This document shows, one piece after another, positions 37,394 through 48,326 of a stretch of DNA of 64,000 nt. Positions within the stretch are counted from its first letter, which is position 1. Each line of letters starts with the position of its first letter. The DNA is taken from assembly GCA_022225965.2 (NCBI GenBank), contig JAKJXP020000059.1, positions 186,001 to 250,000 on the forward strand. The letters are read 5' to 3'. The position numbers and the translations under genes were made by a program. A model generated the notes under the pieces. The model was not told the DNA's origin. It made no database searches and worked only from the letters and a program-made list of their open reading frames with translations. Origin of the DNA: Diatrype stigma. Taxonomy: Eukaryota > Ascomycota > Sordariomycetes > Xylariales > Diatrypaceae.

Positions 37394-39100
37394 CTACTTC
37401 GCTTTGGTGAACTGAACCATCAGTGTTGGCATCGTCCAGAGCTGAAGCAGTTTGCTACTTTCCAGCCAGTCGACTTCTTCCGTCAAGGCCCAGTCATAGG
37501 AGTAAACCATCTTGGCGAGAATGATGCGCATTTCCATATACGCAAGATTGACACCGATGCACATCCGAGGTCCGATGGAGAACGGCACCGTGTAAGGCCT
37601 ATTGCTGCCGAGCCAACGCAAAGGGTCGAACTTCTCGGGCCTTTCTATGAGGCGTCTATCCCGATGGATGGACCAGACATCTGCCGAGACGTATACACCT
37701 TTCGGTACGTAGATGCCATCGACTGTCTCGCCCGGGCTTATTCGCGGCGGTCCCACCGGTGAGGGCGGCATGATCCGCATTGTCTCCTCAAGCACCGCAT
37801 TGAGGTAGCTCAGCTGCGAGACAGACTCACTAGTAATATCCTCGTACTTTGCGAAGGATCCACGGACCTCATGTTGTAGACGCTCCAGGCAGTGAGCATT
37901 AACAGGGTTTCCTAGGAACCACAGAGCAGTCGCAAGAGTTTGTGCGCTAGTCGCGGCACCAGCCGTGATAAAGACGTTGGCTTGGTTTGCCAACTGATTC
38001 TCGTCATTGTACCCTGTCTTCAGAGCATGGGCGAAGAAATCCTCGATGCCATGAGACTCGCCCATCTGGATACGCTGGTTGGTCTTCTCCAGTGTCAGCG
38101 CCCGGTGCTGCGTGACACATCTGACTGCCTCTTTTGCCGTCTTTGAAAGACTCGGAGCCCAGCGCAGAAGAGGCCCGATGAAAGCGAGGCGTTTTCGGAG
38201 ATTGAAGATACTCCCACCGTAGGTAGAACCATGGAGGAGGGTGACCCAGTAATGCGACTTGGCATCCCGTATGGCGTTAAAAGATTCCCCGAAAGTGAGC
38301 TCGCCTGAGGTTGGTTGCTGTTAGTCGGTGCTGGAGAAGCGAGAGACGGTCCCAGAGCACATACCAATGATATCGAAAGTCAGCCACTCAAACCATAGAG
38401 ACATGTTGAGGCTCTGGTGTGGAGATACACCCAACCGATCTAGTTGAGAAATGAACAGATCCACGTGTTTATGTATTATATGCTCCTGGGAGCGCAAGGC
38501 CGATGCGCGGAACGCGGGAGCGAACAACTTGTACTGCTTAGCATGCTCTTCCGGATTCATCTCGAACGCGATGTTGGATATGCCGATATCGTAAAACCGA
38601 TCGGACTTCGAAAAGAGCTTCCGGGACTTGGACGGAGGCCCATAGATATCCTTGAATGACTGCGGCGTGGCAAAGGAGAGTTCGTTCGGAGCAATCCGAA
38701 TAACGTCACCTACGCCAATCGCACATTCGTCAGCCATGATGCGACCATTACTTACTCGATGGAGTGCATTGGATACCGTATTTTTGATGGGCTTCACTTA
38801 TGAACTTGTGCCACCTTCCTGAGGTCCATGCCCAAGCATACCAAATCTATTAACCCCTTAGCACAGATCGTTTCCGGCATGGTAGTTATTCTCACCTCAG
38901 AAATTGCTGCCAGCTTTGGGCCAGGGTACTTGGCCATTGGATGGAACCAGAAAAGGTAGACATATTTTGCCAGCCGTGCCACCACCGTCTTGATAAAATG
39001 TCAGCAAAAATACAGCAAGGATCGAGATGGAATGCCAGTTAAGAATCCTTACAACAGCTATCACGGCATACCCCAGGGCGTACAAAGATAGACCGAACAT
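37394..39100 (-). CDS. Cytochrome P450 monooxygenase, membrane-anchored
   Basis: Five exons on the minus strand, 39100-39053, 38988-38896, 38846-38777, 38709-38365 and 38304-37394, encode 488 aa; all phases agree. The N-terminal helix ([16 protein letters not shown]) and aromatic stretch precede the proline-rich hinge [11 protein letters not shown]. Exon 3 reads [20 protein letters not shown], a typical fungal P450 segment, which fixes the small introns. The I-helix motif AGAAT (300-304) has the oxygen-activating Thr304. The K-helix ExxR is Glu359-Arg362 and the heme loop [10 protein letters not shown] has the thiolate Cys434. The protein is anchored in the ER and takes electrons from P450 reductase. 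It resembles the CYP class common in fungal secondary and xenobiotic metabolism. No synthase gene is nearby. The first intron ends in a less usual CAAG acceptor, so the first exon is the least certain part. Confidence 0.9.
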
Positions 39101-41225
39101 AATGGCTTCTTGGTGGTACAGACTCAATCAGAACTGTGTAAGCTCTGCATAGAGTGAGAAGTTGGCACGATCACGATTTGCAACAGTAGTTTGCGAGGTT
39201 GACACTTTGAAAAGCAAAAACCGCAACGACCATACCACATTAAATCAACATCGGCGAGAACGATCTTCTGCGCACACCCCCCGCATGCAGGCAGGACCAA
39301 CACCGGATAAGGCCAGGGTGCCACGCACAATGCAACCTGATACATAGTTCCTAGAAGGCTCATTGTCCATAACTGGTAGCAAGTATATTCCCTGACCCGT
39401 CGTTTTCATGTTGCAGTTCCTACGAGAGTTCCACATATATAGGACCACTTTAACATTTACCCCTGAAGTCTCCAAGACGCTCCTTCGAGCAGCCAGAAAG
39501 TGAGCTGAACATGCCAAGGCTTGACCTTTTGCATATTCCATGCCGACCCCGTAGCTCAGGATACGACAATAAATTAGAGTCAATGAAGTGGATTGCCATC
39601 GATCTTTTACTTCAGGTTTTATTACTGTGCATCGGGATGGCGTTGCCGTTATCGAATCTCACCTGCATATCATTAGAGGTCGGCCCGGAGAGCATCCTTG
39701 TAGGATAACTGGTCCCGGGTAGAAGATTATAGTCCGATGACCAGCCATAACAGCCTCGGAGAGGTACGGAGTTAGTTAGTAACCCGTTCGCCCATGCAGT
39801 AGTCTATGATGTGATAGGCTCTATCATACCTAATCAGAGCCTCCTACTCAAACAACAAGTGGAGTCTGTAATGTGATATTTCGAGTGTTTGTAGATGCCA
39901 CTTATGGAATCCCGCTTCTGTCGTCCCTGGGGCCTGGCACTGGTATGACTTCCGAGCAATCATAACCAATCACAATTGTCGCGTTGCGCACTGCCATAGA
40001 TGATTGACATTGGAGCTAGCTTTTCCGGGGAAGCTCGGAAGCCGCGGTCATGCTAACAACCCCTGGTAGACTGTCAGATACGTTACATACTTCGTACCAT
40101 GTTGCCTGCCGCCCCGTCATACAGCATTTAGATCCCGCGGTGGAACCGTCGATCCGGCTCGACTAGGCGTTGAAGGTGGCTGTTTCATCTCAACATGATA
40201 TCAACCCTCGTTTCTTTGTTCTAGGAAGCATAACCAAGATTCTGTCAAGTGTTGAAAGGTTTACGCTGCCATCAAGGCGAAGGCGAATCTGCTTCATAGT
40301 CATTGATACCTCAGGGGCACATGGACCATTGGTCATGGATGCATGCACTAAATCACACTGACCGGGGTGAACTTCTGCAGGTTGGTTATAACATTCTTTG
40401 TTGGTTGCTGGAACATTTGCGGATCCATGGACCCATGCAAGCCACCCCCTGTTCGAAATCCTGTAGGTCCAATACATGGGTCGCTTGGAGATGTAGGTAG
40501 TGAGCTATCATATGGTTTCGAGCTAGGATAGCGGATGTGTATGCTGTTTGTATCATGCCGAATCAAAGGGCATAATTAGTGATGATGGTTTTAGGTACAG
40601 CATCGAATTGCACAGCGAATGTTTATTTGAAAGTTGCCATTTGATTGGGAGGAGGTAGCACCGACAAGCTAGATTCTATAGAGCACATCACCCCTGGCTA
40701 GCTATAGAATACAACGGTGCAATTAGACACCTGCTGGATCTGGAGAACGTGGAACATCATGAAATAGGGCTACATGAACCAAAGATCCCTTGTTACCGTA
40801 TAACTGAACATCGAAGTGTATTCCTTGGGATTGTTGTATCCGCTTAAAACCCCTAGAAAAGGCAGAAAAAGAAATCGTACATGGGCTTCTAAGGTTTCAT
40901 GTAATTATGTAGCAATGCTCGCCACCATGTTGCATCAACAGCATAAATGGCACCGGGGAACATTAGCCGAGGTTCCAGAATCCTTGGAAGAGCTTTTTTT
41001 ACCAATCAGGGACAAAGATAGATCGGTTGATCCGTTGAAGTCGATTGATTGCCATGAAATCTTCGATGCCTAGCTGTCACTATTTACCTTTTCATCGGAA
41101 CTGAAACCCAACCCAATGATGGATTTAACGAAGATGACTTCCTGCGCGCTCGCATCGCACTCGTTAAGTCGGTGTTAATTATGCTCTAGATCTGCTCATA
41201 CTCTGCCTCCCATCTTTCTATAACG
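39101..41225. other. Intergenic; divergent promoter region between P450 and membrane-receptor genes
   Basis: About 2.1 kb between divergently transcribed genes. No coding region supported, no clear repeat. Confidence 0.4.
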
Positions 41226-42797
41226 ATGGATGCATCTGGCGTCGTATATATGGCGGAGCCTCCAGCAGGCCAAGTCCGGGGAAGTGGTGCAACTCTCCAG
41301 CCGGCACTGATAGCATCTGGCATTGCGACCACCATAACAGCACTGTTCATCGTGTCGTTGAGACTTTTCACGAGAACCAGGATAGTCCGGCATGGCCTCC
41401 ATATTGATGATCGTAAGTCAAGAGAGCCGGACACTAATCCCATTCGATAGCACTAACATGAGGAACAACAGTTCTTGTTGTTATTGCAATGGCCTTCTTT
41501 TTGATCATGTTGGGAGTAAACACCCCACGTAAGTCTACTTTAGGATTCTTCCTCGACGGCTCTCTAACCGTAACTTACCATAGTCCGGAGAAGTGGCGTC
41601 GGTCTTCACATGTGGGATGTCACTTTTCAGCAGTATAATCCAGGCCTTGGGATAGTGAGTGTGCTCGGGCAAATCATGTCTTTGTTTCTAGGGCACCTTG
41701 CACTCTAACACTTCTACATCAGTGGACTCTCGTTACGACCTCCGTCTACTGTCTCAGTATCACATTCTCGAAACTGTCTATCTTAACACTTTATCTGCGG
41801 CTCTCTCCTAAGCCGTACTTCCGGAAGATAGTCCATATACTGGTCGGGCTCACAGCAAGCTACTCCATTGCATACGTCTTCGCAATGGTATTCCGATGCA
41901 AACCAGTTGCTGCCGCCTGGGATGTTTCGATTCCGAATCCTAAGTGTTCCAACATGTTAACAGTCATGATGGTTCTGAGTATAGCCAACATTATCATGGA
42001 TGTTATTATCCTCACATTGCCTATTCCTGTACGTGTTTCCAAGTTAGATACGTCTTGTTATATCTTTGCTATCGGTCAAACAGTACAATGAAAGGCTACT
42101 AAAACTTCTCAGGTCGTACTGCCTCTGCAAATGAGAAAGATGAAGAAAGCCTCAATTATACTTTTATTTGCTACGGGTGGCTTGTAAGTGTCCCAAAGCT
42201 AAGTTGGTTGGTTGGACAGATGCCCCTGAAACTAACATCGACCCCTTTTCTCCTAGCGTGTGCGCCATAGCGATCAAGCGAACCGTCCAAATGTGGGGTG
42301 TCTTGCTAGTCCCTAAGGACTATACGTGGGACATCGTCGAGCAGTTCCACTGGTCGTATCTTGAAGTCAACATCGGTATCCTTTGCGCCTCTGTACCTGC
42401 CCTCCAGCCGTTCGTGAAGCAGTACCTCGGCTCTGTCTTCGGCAGCCAGCCCCGAAGCTCTAGGGGCCTCTCCGACCAACAGCCTCAGCCCTACTCCACT
42501 GCTATCGGCCGGAACGCAGAACGTCGCGAGGCGAAGCTGCAGGGCTACGAGCTTGATTCGCGGGACGACAGGTCCGAGGACGACCCTTTCAAGCCAGGGG
42601 CAGCGATTAAGGTGGAGGAGCTCCGACAGACCTGGCGTCGCGATGGAGCACAGCATGCGACCGCGATCACATCAGAGAGGCATGGCAGCGACCACCTGGA
42701 ATCCCAGAGCGAGGCATCGTTTGGTATGCGATTTCGTGAGGCCAGCCCACAAGGGATAGCAGTAAGGACAGAAAGATCGGTGAAGTACAGCTCATGA
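41226..42797 (+). CDS. Rhodopsin-fold (PTH11/SAT4-like) seven-helix membrane protein
   Basis: Six exons, 41226-41412, 41472-41528, 41584-41654, 41723-42028, 42113-42183 and 42257-42797, encode 410 aa with consistent phases. Hydrophobic helices include ALIASGIATTITALFIVSLR, LLVVIAMAFFLIMLGVN, FRKIVHILVGLTASYSIAYV and MVLSIANIIMDVIILTLPIP. Family signatures are the GLHIDD motif after helix 1, GVGLHMWDV, VYCLSITFSKLSILTLYLRL, the cysteine-containing loop VFRCKPVAAAWD, and VEQFHWSYLEVNIGILCASVP-type helix 7. The cytoplasmic tail is about 120 residues, polar and charged. Proteins of this fungal rhodopsin-domain family are plasma-membrane proteins; the best-known relative, Pth11 of Magnaporthe, senses host surfaces. 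No CFEM domain is present. The ligand is unknown. It converges on the flavoprotein gene at 43548. Confidence 0.9.
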
Positions 42798-43547
42798 GAG
42801 AGAACATGAAGTGTTAGAATGCACCCAAATGGGGGCGTTCTGGGGGAAGAGTAATGGCTATGTAACAAATGACATGTAACTCGCCATGGAAAGTGTCCTT
42901 TTGTTACACATAGCTTTTGTCGATGACGCATGCAAAGATCGCCTGGGAAAAGGAAGGTTCGGGTACTAAGGTACCCTGTCCGTTTTATGCGGAACGGTTC
43001 TGTCAGCAGCTTTGCGTCCGAGTGATCGAACAGCTGCTAGGTAGGAGAAAGGGGGAAAATAATATATTTCCCGACCCTATTGGGGCTATAGGGGAGTAAG
43101 CGGCCTCTGTGATATAGCCGTAGAACTTTCCATTAGTAAGTAACAAAGTCCAAGTGGGGCCCCTACCGCCCCTATTTCTACGTTATCCCCCTATAGCTTC
43201 TTTTCTTATCACCGTTGTTTCTTCTTTCGAATCGGGCTCCCAAGTCAAGTTTCATCACCGCCTTACATCGATGGCAGGACTATTCCGGATAGAATTGCCC
43301 GTGTCATGTAGATTCTCAACGATCAACCTCCAGAACTGCCCAGTGTTGCCTGTGATCCTCGTTACATTTTGCCCGCGCTACCTTGGCCTCGTCACCCAGG
43401 CTTCTACTTTGGACTAGACAGCCTCAATGGAAGCTGGTTACCTATAGTCTGTGAGTTTACAATATGGATTCCTTAGGCGACTGGTAAATGCTAGGATTGT
43501 CTCACCCCCCAGTTCACACCATGTCGGCAAGAGATTGGAATGATACC
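42798..43547. other. Convergent intergenic region
   Basis: 750 bp containing the 3' ends of two converging genes. A short GGGGCYTATAGGGG-like element appears twice in opposite orientation (about 43080-43096 and 43158-43196). No gene seen. Confidence 0.4.
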
Positions 43548-44913
43548 CTACTTTGACGGCCCGTACGTTGACGCCCAAGCATCGTATGTGGGGGACAGCA
43601 TGATCTCTTGCATATGTCGCCTCCTTATACCTACATTGCCCCCGTCGAAGATGGGCAACACCATGGCGTTGTTGAGAAGATCAGCGAACGGCTGGCTCTT
43701 ATCGTACGCCGAACTAAGTAAAATCCCAATGTTAGTAAGTATATGGGCATAACTCTCCATCAGTTCCCAATGTTTTTGGATCTTACACTCCCACAGCGTT
43801 GATAGCGTCGGTGACAGCTTTCACGGCCGCATCGCTGCAGTAGATCTTAGCCGCCAGCGCGAGCTCCCGGCGCGCGCTGTAGTCGCCGGGTCCGTGCTGC
43901 ATCGCGTGCGCGGCCTTCCACGTCAAGGCGCGGCACGCCTCGGTCTGCATCTTGATGCCCGAAAGCAGATCGGCTACCGCCTGCCGCTCGAGCAGCGGCA
44001 CGGCGCCGCGGCGGTCGTCCCCTTTCGCGAAGGCCAGGGCGGCGTCGAAGGCCGCGCGCATGATGCCGACGCTCATGGCGCCCACGAGCGTGGCGGTGCT
44101 GTCGAAGGAGGCATTAACGATGGCGGCGCCTTCACCGGGGGCGCAAAGGATGTTTTTCGCGGGCACGCGCACGTTGGTATATCGGATGTGCGGTCCCGAG
44201 ACTGAAACATGCCCCATCGTTTCCACGTGTCGGACCACCTGGAACGCTTCCGGTCCGTTCCGGTCTAGGTCTTCGCGGGTCACGATCAGAACCATGATGC
44301 TATCCTTCGGGTCGGCCTGGCTGCTGGAAGGGTTGGTGACGTCTCGGCAGACGACGCAGGCTAGGTCGGCGCCTTTGAAGTCCCACCCCGCGCTGCTCGT
44401 AGCCCAGATCTTCTCCCCGTTCAGGATCCACTCGTCGCCTTCTCTGCGCGCTGTGGTGCCCAGGCCTTTGCCCCCCTTTTCCAACCAATTCGCTACGCCG
44501 CCCGGCTCGCTGAAGACGAGCGATGCGATGGGGGAGCCGGTGCCGGAGAGAAACGGTGCCAGGAACTCTTTCGTTTCGGGCTTTTGGAGGAGATTCAAGG
44601 GTGTGACACCTAGCGCTGTCCCGAAGATGGTCAACGCCGCAGATGGCTCTACAGCGTAGCATTCCTCGACCAGGATAGCGGCCTCGATCAGCGAGCCGCC
44701 TGAACCGCCCAAGCCGGGAGAAATCTGGCCTTTGATCATCCCGCCTACAACAGCAGCTTCGTACGCAGGACGGGTAGCCTGGAACTGCTGTGTAGGGCTA
44801 ACAGACTGGGCCATGTATACGGAGCGTGCGGGCTTAAGAACATTCGCTGCGAAGGACGCGGCAGCCTCCCGTGCACTGGCCTCTGAGGCGCTGAGGTGGA
44901 AGTCTATCGGCAT
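43548..44913 (-). CDS. Nitroalkane oxidase-like flavoprotein (acyl-CoA dehydrogenase fold)
   Basis: Two exons on the minus strand, 44913-43787 and 43713-43548, encode 430 aa (phase 2/1; branch site ACTAAC, acceptor TTAG). The acyl-CoA dehydrogenase fold is evident from VFSEPGGVANW, the C-terminal helical bundle and the arginine segment GIRRRHMQEIM. Acyl-CoA dehydrogenases use a glutamate base; here the equivalent region reads LPIFDGGNVGIRRR, so Asp399 and Arg406 correspond to the catalytic Asp402 and Arg409 of Fusarium oxysporum nitroalkane oxidase. The N-terminal FQATRP, the NWLEKGGKGLGTTARR segment and the end WASTYGPSK also follow that enzyme, as does the length (about 439 aa there). The predicted reaction oxidises a neutral nitroalkane to aldehyde or ketone, nitrite and H2O2 with FAD. 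The start MPIDFHLSASEA is the only suitable ATG. No PTS1 is seen. It is divergent from a nitronate monooxygenase gene. Confidence 0.85.
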
Positions 44914-46830
44914 CGTGGTAGGCGTGAGGAACAGTAAGCAAGCTGGGGACACCGGTTCTAGGTTCTGGAACTATAGACGCTTTAAAAAGTTGAGGCAGTT
45001 ACTGATTGCTGCAGCTATGTAGTGGTAGGTAAATATGAATGGGTCAGTAGTGGAAAGACAGGATAGAAGATGCACAACTAGAGTTCACCTGCAAAAGCCC
45101 CCTCCAGGTTTTGATATACAGGCGATCTGTATAGATAGCTGAGGTACATCATTGCATGGCAGGGTGAAATCAAGGCTTACTGCCCTAAAAATAGTCATTA
45201 CACACCCAACCTTTCGTCACCATATTCACACTAAAAATTACATAGGCTTACTGACGTTTAGAGACAAGTCTATCACGGCCCATTGGAAGTAATCAATGCG
45301 ACCAAGCGCTTATCCATCTCGACGGTCTGGCTCACAACCTTCCCCTACCCCCTCTTTTTGAGGACCAATCCTCAGGAGTAGGGTGCATGAGGGGCAGAGA
45401 AATGAGGCACAGAGGAAAGGATTGAAAAAAGACGGGCACAAGTCGCCGACGGGTTGAATAATGACGTGATATTATGGCTAGCTATATATTCTATACCAAG
45501 TATAAGATAGGAGTTCCTAAGTAGGCCTCAGTGAATGAAGTCTACAGCCTAGAGTCCAGCTACAAATACTTAAGCCAAACCATACGCGGTTCCAATGCTG
45601 AGAGTAGAATGATGATGGTAAGCCCCTGTAGTGAGGAAGGTGCTTCATTGTAATCGGATGCTTGGCTAACTGCTTACCTGTTGGTATGATGGTTCGGTAT
45701 TTTCCGGTGTATACCTATATCCCACAGCAGAATAGGTGTGATAAGGGAGATGAATCCGAAAATCTTGCTATACTTTAGATGAGTTACGCGTCATCTACGT
45801 CGTACTTCCCCGGACATCGGAGTGTGGGAATTACGCCCCCCCTTGTTCATCACCCAAGAATAATATGACCACTGGCTAAACTTGCTCGAAACTAGCCAAA
45901 GGCAGAAATACCAAGTTGCCAAACAATACAAACAACTAACTGGCCGAGGCATGTTTCGTGTAACACATGTAGACATGTACGAAAGATTGTTACTGTATCA
46001 ACGCAGTGTTGCGCCACGCGGTTGTAAGCCTGACTCTAGGCTAATCAGCAACCATGCAACCCTCTTATACGTAAGATACATGCCCTGACCTACCTTGTAG
46101 TTGCAAAATAGTCAATGTGGTCAAATTAAGTCAACTTTGCTGAGGAGTTATTGGGTCGGAAGACTACCTATTGGCTAACTGCTGGACAATAACAATCTGA
46201 CCCCCTAGAAATACAGCTGTTCATCCAGATCCTCAAACTGCTGCCTTTGACCTTGAGACTAGCATATGCTACAAGGGTTTCATTGCTTCCTTTACGCTGA
46301 CACTTACATCAGTCGTTAGAACAGACTTCCCAGCGGAAGAGTGGAATATGTTTGCCAGAAACACTATGAAACTGGACGAACTCGTCATTCACCCATTTCC
46401 CACAACCCCCTTTCCCCCGCTCACCAGTTGGTCAATATAAGTAGGTATGCACCAGCGTAGTAAGGAACTTCATAGGCACTTGGTACACGCAAAAAGAACA
46501 CTTGTCATGTGATATAGTAATGATGATCTGGAATATAGAGGTTCCCATGCAGAGGACGCCGGAGTTTGCAATGATCGACGGTTTTAGGAACTAGCTGTTG
46601 GTACTGGACTCTACGTGCCCTTACTTGCATCGCAGGGTGGGGGCGCATTCCATATTACTTAAAATGCGGGCAACTCTGAGCCCCGTGTTACTTAACTACT
46701 TTCCCTGTCCTTCACCAACTTAGAGTTTAAGAAATTCAATGTAGCTAGATACTGATTATATACCTCCAGGTACATTGCTGGTAACTTTGCACGAACTAGA
46801 AGTACTTTTGAACTGGCAAGTACCACTAGT
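44914..46830. promoter_or_regulatory. Shared intergenic region of the divergent flavoprotein and nitronate monooxygenase genes
   Basis: 1.9 kb with no coding region. AGATAG, a canonical GATA-factor (AreA/NIT2-type, HGATAR) site, occurs at 45133-45138 and 45505-45510; AreA-type factors control use of secondary nitrogen sources. Two sites in this length are near chance expectation, so the regulatory reading is weak inference. Confidence 0.3.
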
Positions 46831-48215
46831 ATGGATTCCCATCCCATCCTCCAGAGGTGGTTCCCATGGACGACGTGGCCATGGATATTCAACGCGCCAA
46901 TGTTCTCCGTAACAAACGGCAAGATAGCCGCCGGAGTGACAAAGGCGGGCGGAATCGGTACGTTCTTCAACCCTACCTATATGTGATGTGTAAGAGACAT
47001 GGAGGGGGCTGCTATTGCTAATGCCGTGTTCGACTCCTGATATAGGAATGGTGCCAGCTGGGATTGACCCGCGCCCGGGCTCTCCTCACATAGCTGCACT
47101 GGATGAACACTTGGCAGTTGCTGGGGAGCTTCTTCATCACGACTATTCTTCTCCCCAGAAGAAAGCCTTGCCCGTCGGGGTTGGCTACACCACCATGCTT
47201 GCCACCGCCGAGATCTACCAGCAAAGTGCCGTACCGCTGCTCGTCAAGCACCGGCCCGCCTTCGTCTGGCTCTTCGGGTCCGATCCATCGTCGTACGGGG
47301 AGATAATCGCACTGTTCCACTCTGTTGGCAAGGACTGGGATATAAAGGTGTTCGCTCAGGTAGGTACGGTCCAAGCAGCGCTACAGGTCGCCCGAGCTGG
47401 CGTGGACGATGTGGTGGCCCAGGGGAGTGATGCTGGTGGCCACCTGTAGGCGCAGGCTGCTAGTATCATGACGTTGGTGCCAGAAGTCACCGAGGCACTC
47501 CAAGGGGAAGAGGGGCTTAGGGAGCGTGAAATCCCAGTCATCGCTGCTGGTGGGATCGTTAATGGCAAAGGCGTTGCTGCCGCTATGGCCCTGGGTGCTA
47601 GCGGAATAACTATGGGTACAAAAGTAAGTCCTCCAGGTTGCTATATTCTGTCAGCAAGGCAACCCTCCACTTCCTCGTCAATCCGCCCCGAAAATCTAAT
47701 CGGAAAAGTAGTTTATCACTTGCCCCGAGTCTGATGCCGTGCCTTACGTTCGCAAAGCCATCATGGGTGCCAAAGACGGCGGTGCGACAACCAAAGCGTC
47801 AGTACTATTGCCCCCCCCCCCTTTCTCTTCTCCGGCTAAATATAAAGGTATACCCATAACAGGTCCCCCATGCATGATACGATTATGGGCTTTCCATCCT
47901 ACCCTAGCATGTACTCTGGTAGAGCAATTTCTCACAGGGGCATTGAAAAACTGGAAAAGGGGGTATCAGTCGAAGATGTTACAGCCGCGTTTCAAAAGGC
48001 CAAACAAGAGGATGATAAGTCACGCTTAATAACCTTTGCGTATGTATCCAAACCGTACATACCTTGCTATGGTGAGGCTAATTCTTGATAGGGGAATCGG
48101 GGTGGGCCTCATAGCCTCTGCGATCCCGGCTGGAAAGATCGTCCAGAAAGTGAGAGCCCAGGCACTGAAAGACATAGAAAAGCTAAAGTCGACGTCTAAT
48201 GTCTCCCATCCTTAG
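46831..48215 (+). pseudogene. Nitronate monooxygenase (2-nitropropane dioxygenase family), interrupted by an in-frame TAG
   Basis: Five exons, 46831-46957, 47046-47623, 47712-47797, 47863-48039 and 48092-48215, give 363 codons in consistent phase, but codon 177 (47447-47449) is TAG. The FMN-dependent TIM-barrel family is recognised from WIFNAPMFSVTNGKIAAGVT (N-terminal barrel strand), AGGIGMVPAGID, the active-site GSDAGGH (His175, equivalent to the catalytic His of the Neurospora enzyme), VIAAGGIVNG (FMN phosphate loop), GASGITMGTKF and the C-terminal VGLIASAIPAGKIV. The family oxidises alkyl nitronates such as propionate 3-nitronate to the carbonyl compound and nitrite. The stop sits two codons after the active-site His, where relatives continue, so CAG to TAG is the simplest cause. 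All four introns keep good splice sites. Translation stopping at TAG would give 176 aa without the second half of the barrel. Confidence 0.85.
47811..47821. repeat. 11-base C homopolymer in an intron
   Basis: An uninterrupted C run just downstream of the donor of intron 3 of the nitronate monooxygenase gene. Confidence 0.85.
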
Positions 48216-48326
48216 TCGGCAGCTAACCAACGATATTCACCACACACACACATATATATAAACAAGGCAACTAAACCAAAATTTCAAAGAACAATGTCTT
48301 ACGCCCATTGATAGGAGACGCAAGTC

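Noticed and set aside
47440..47470. A mini-intron removing the TAG of the nitronate monooxygenase
   Set aside because: The only nearby GT...AG pair spans fewer than 25 bases, far too short for a spliceosomal intron, and it would delete conserved residues.
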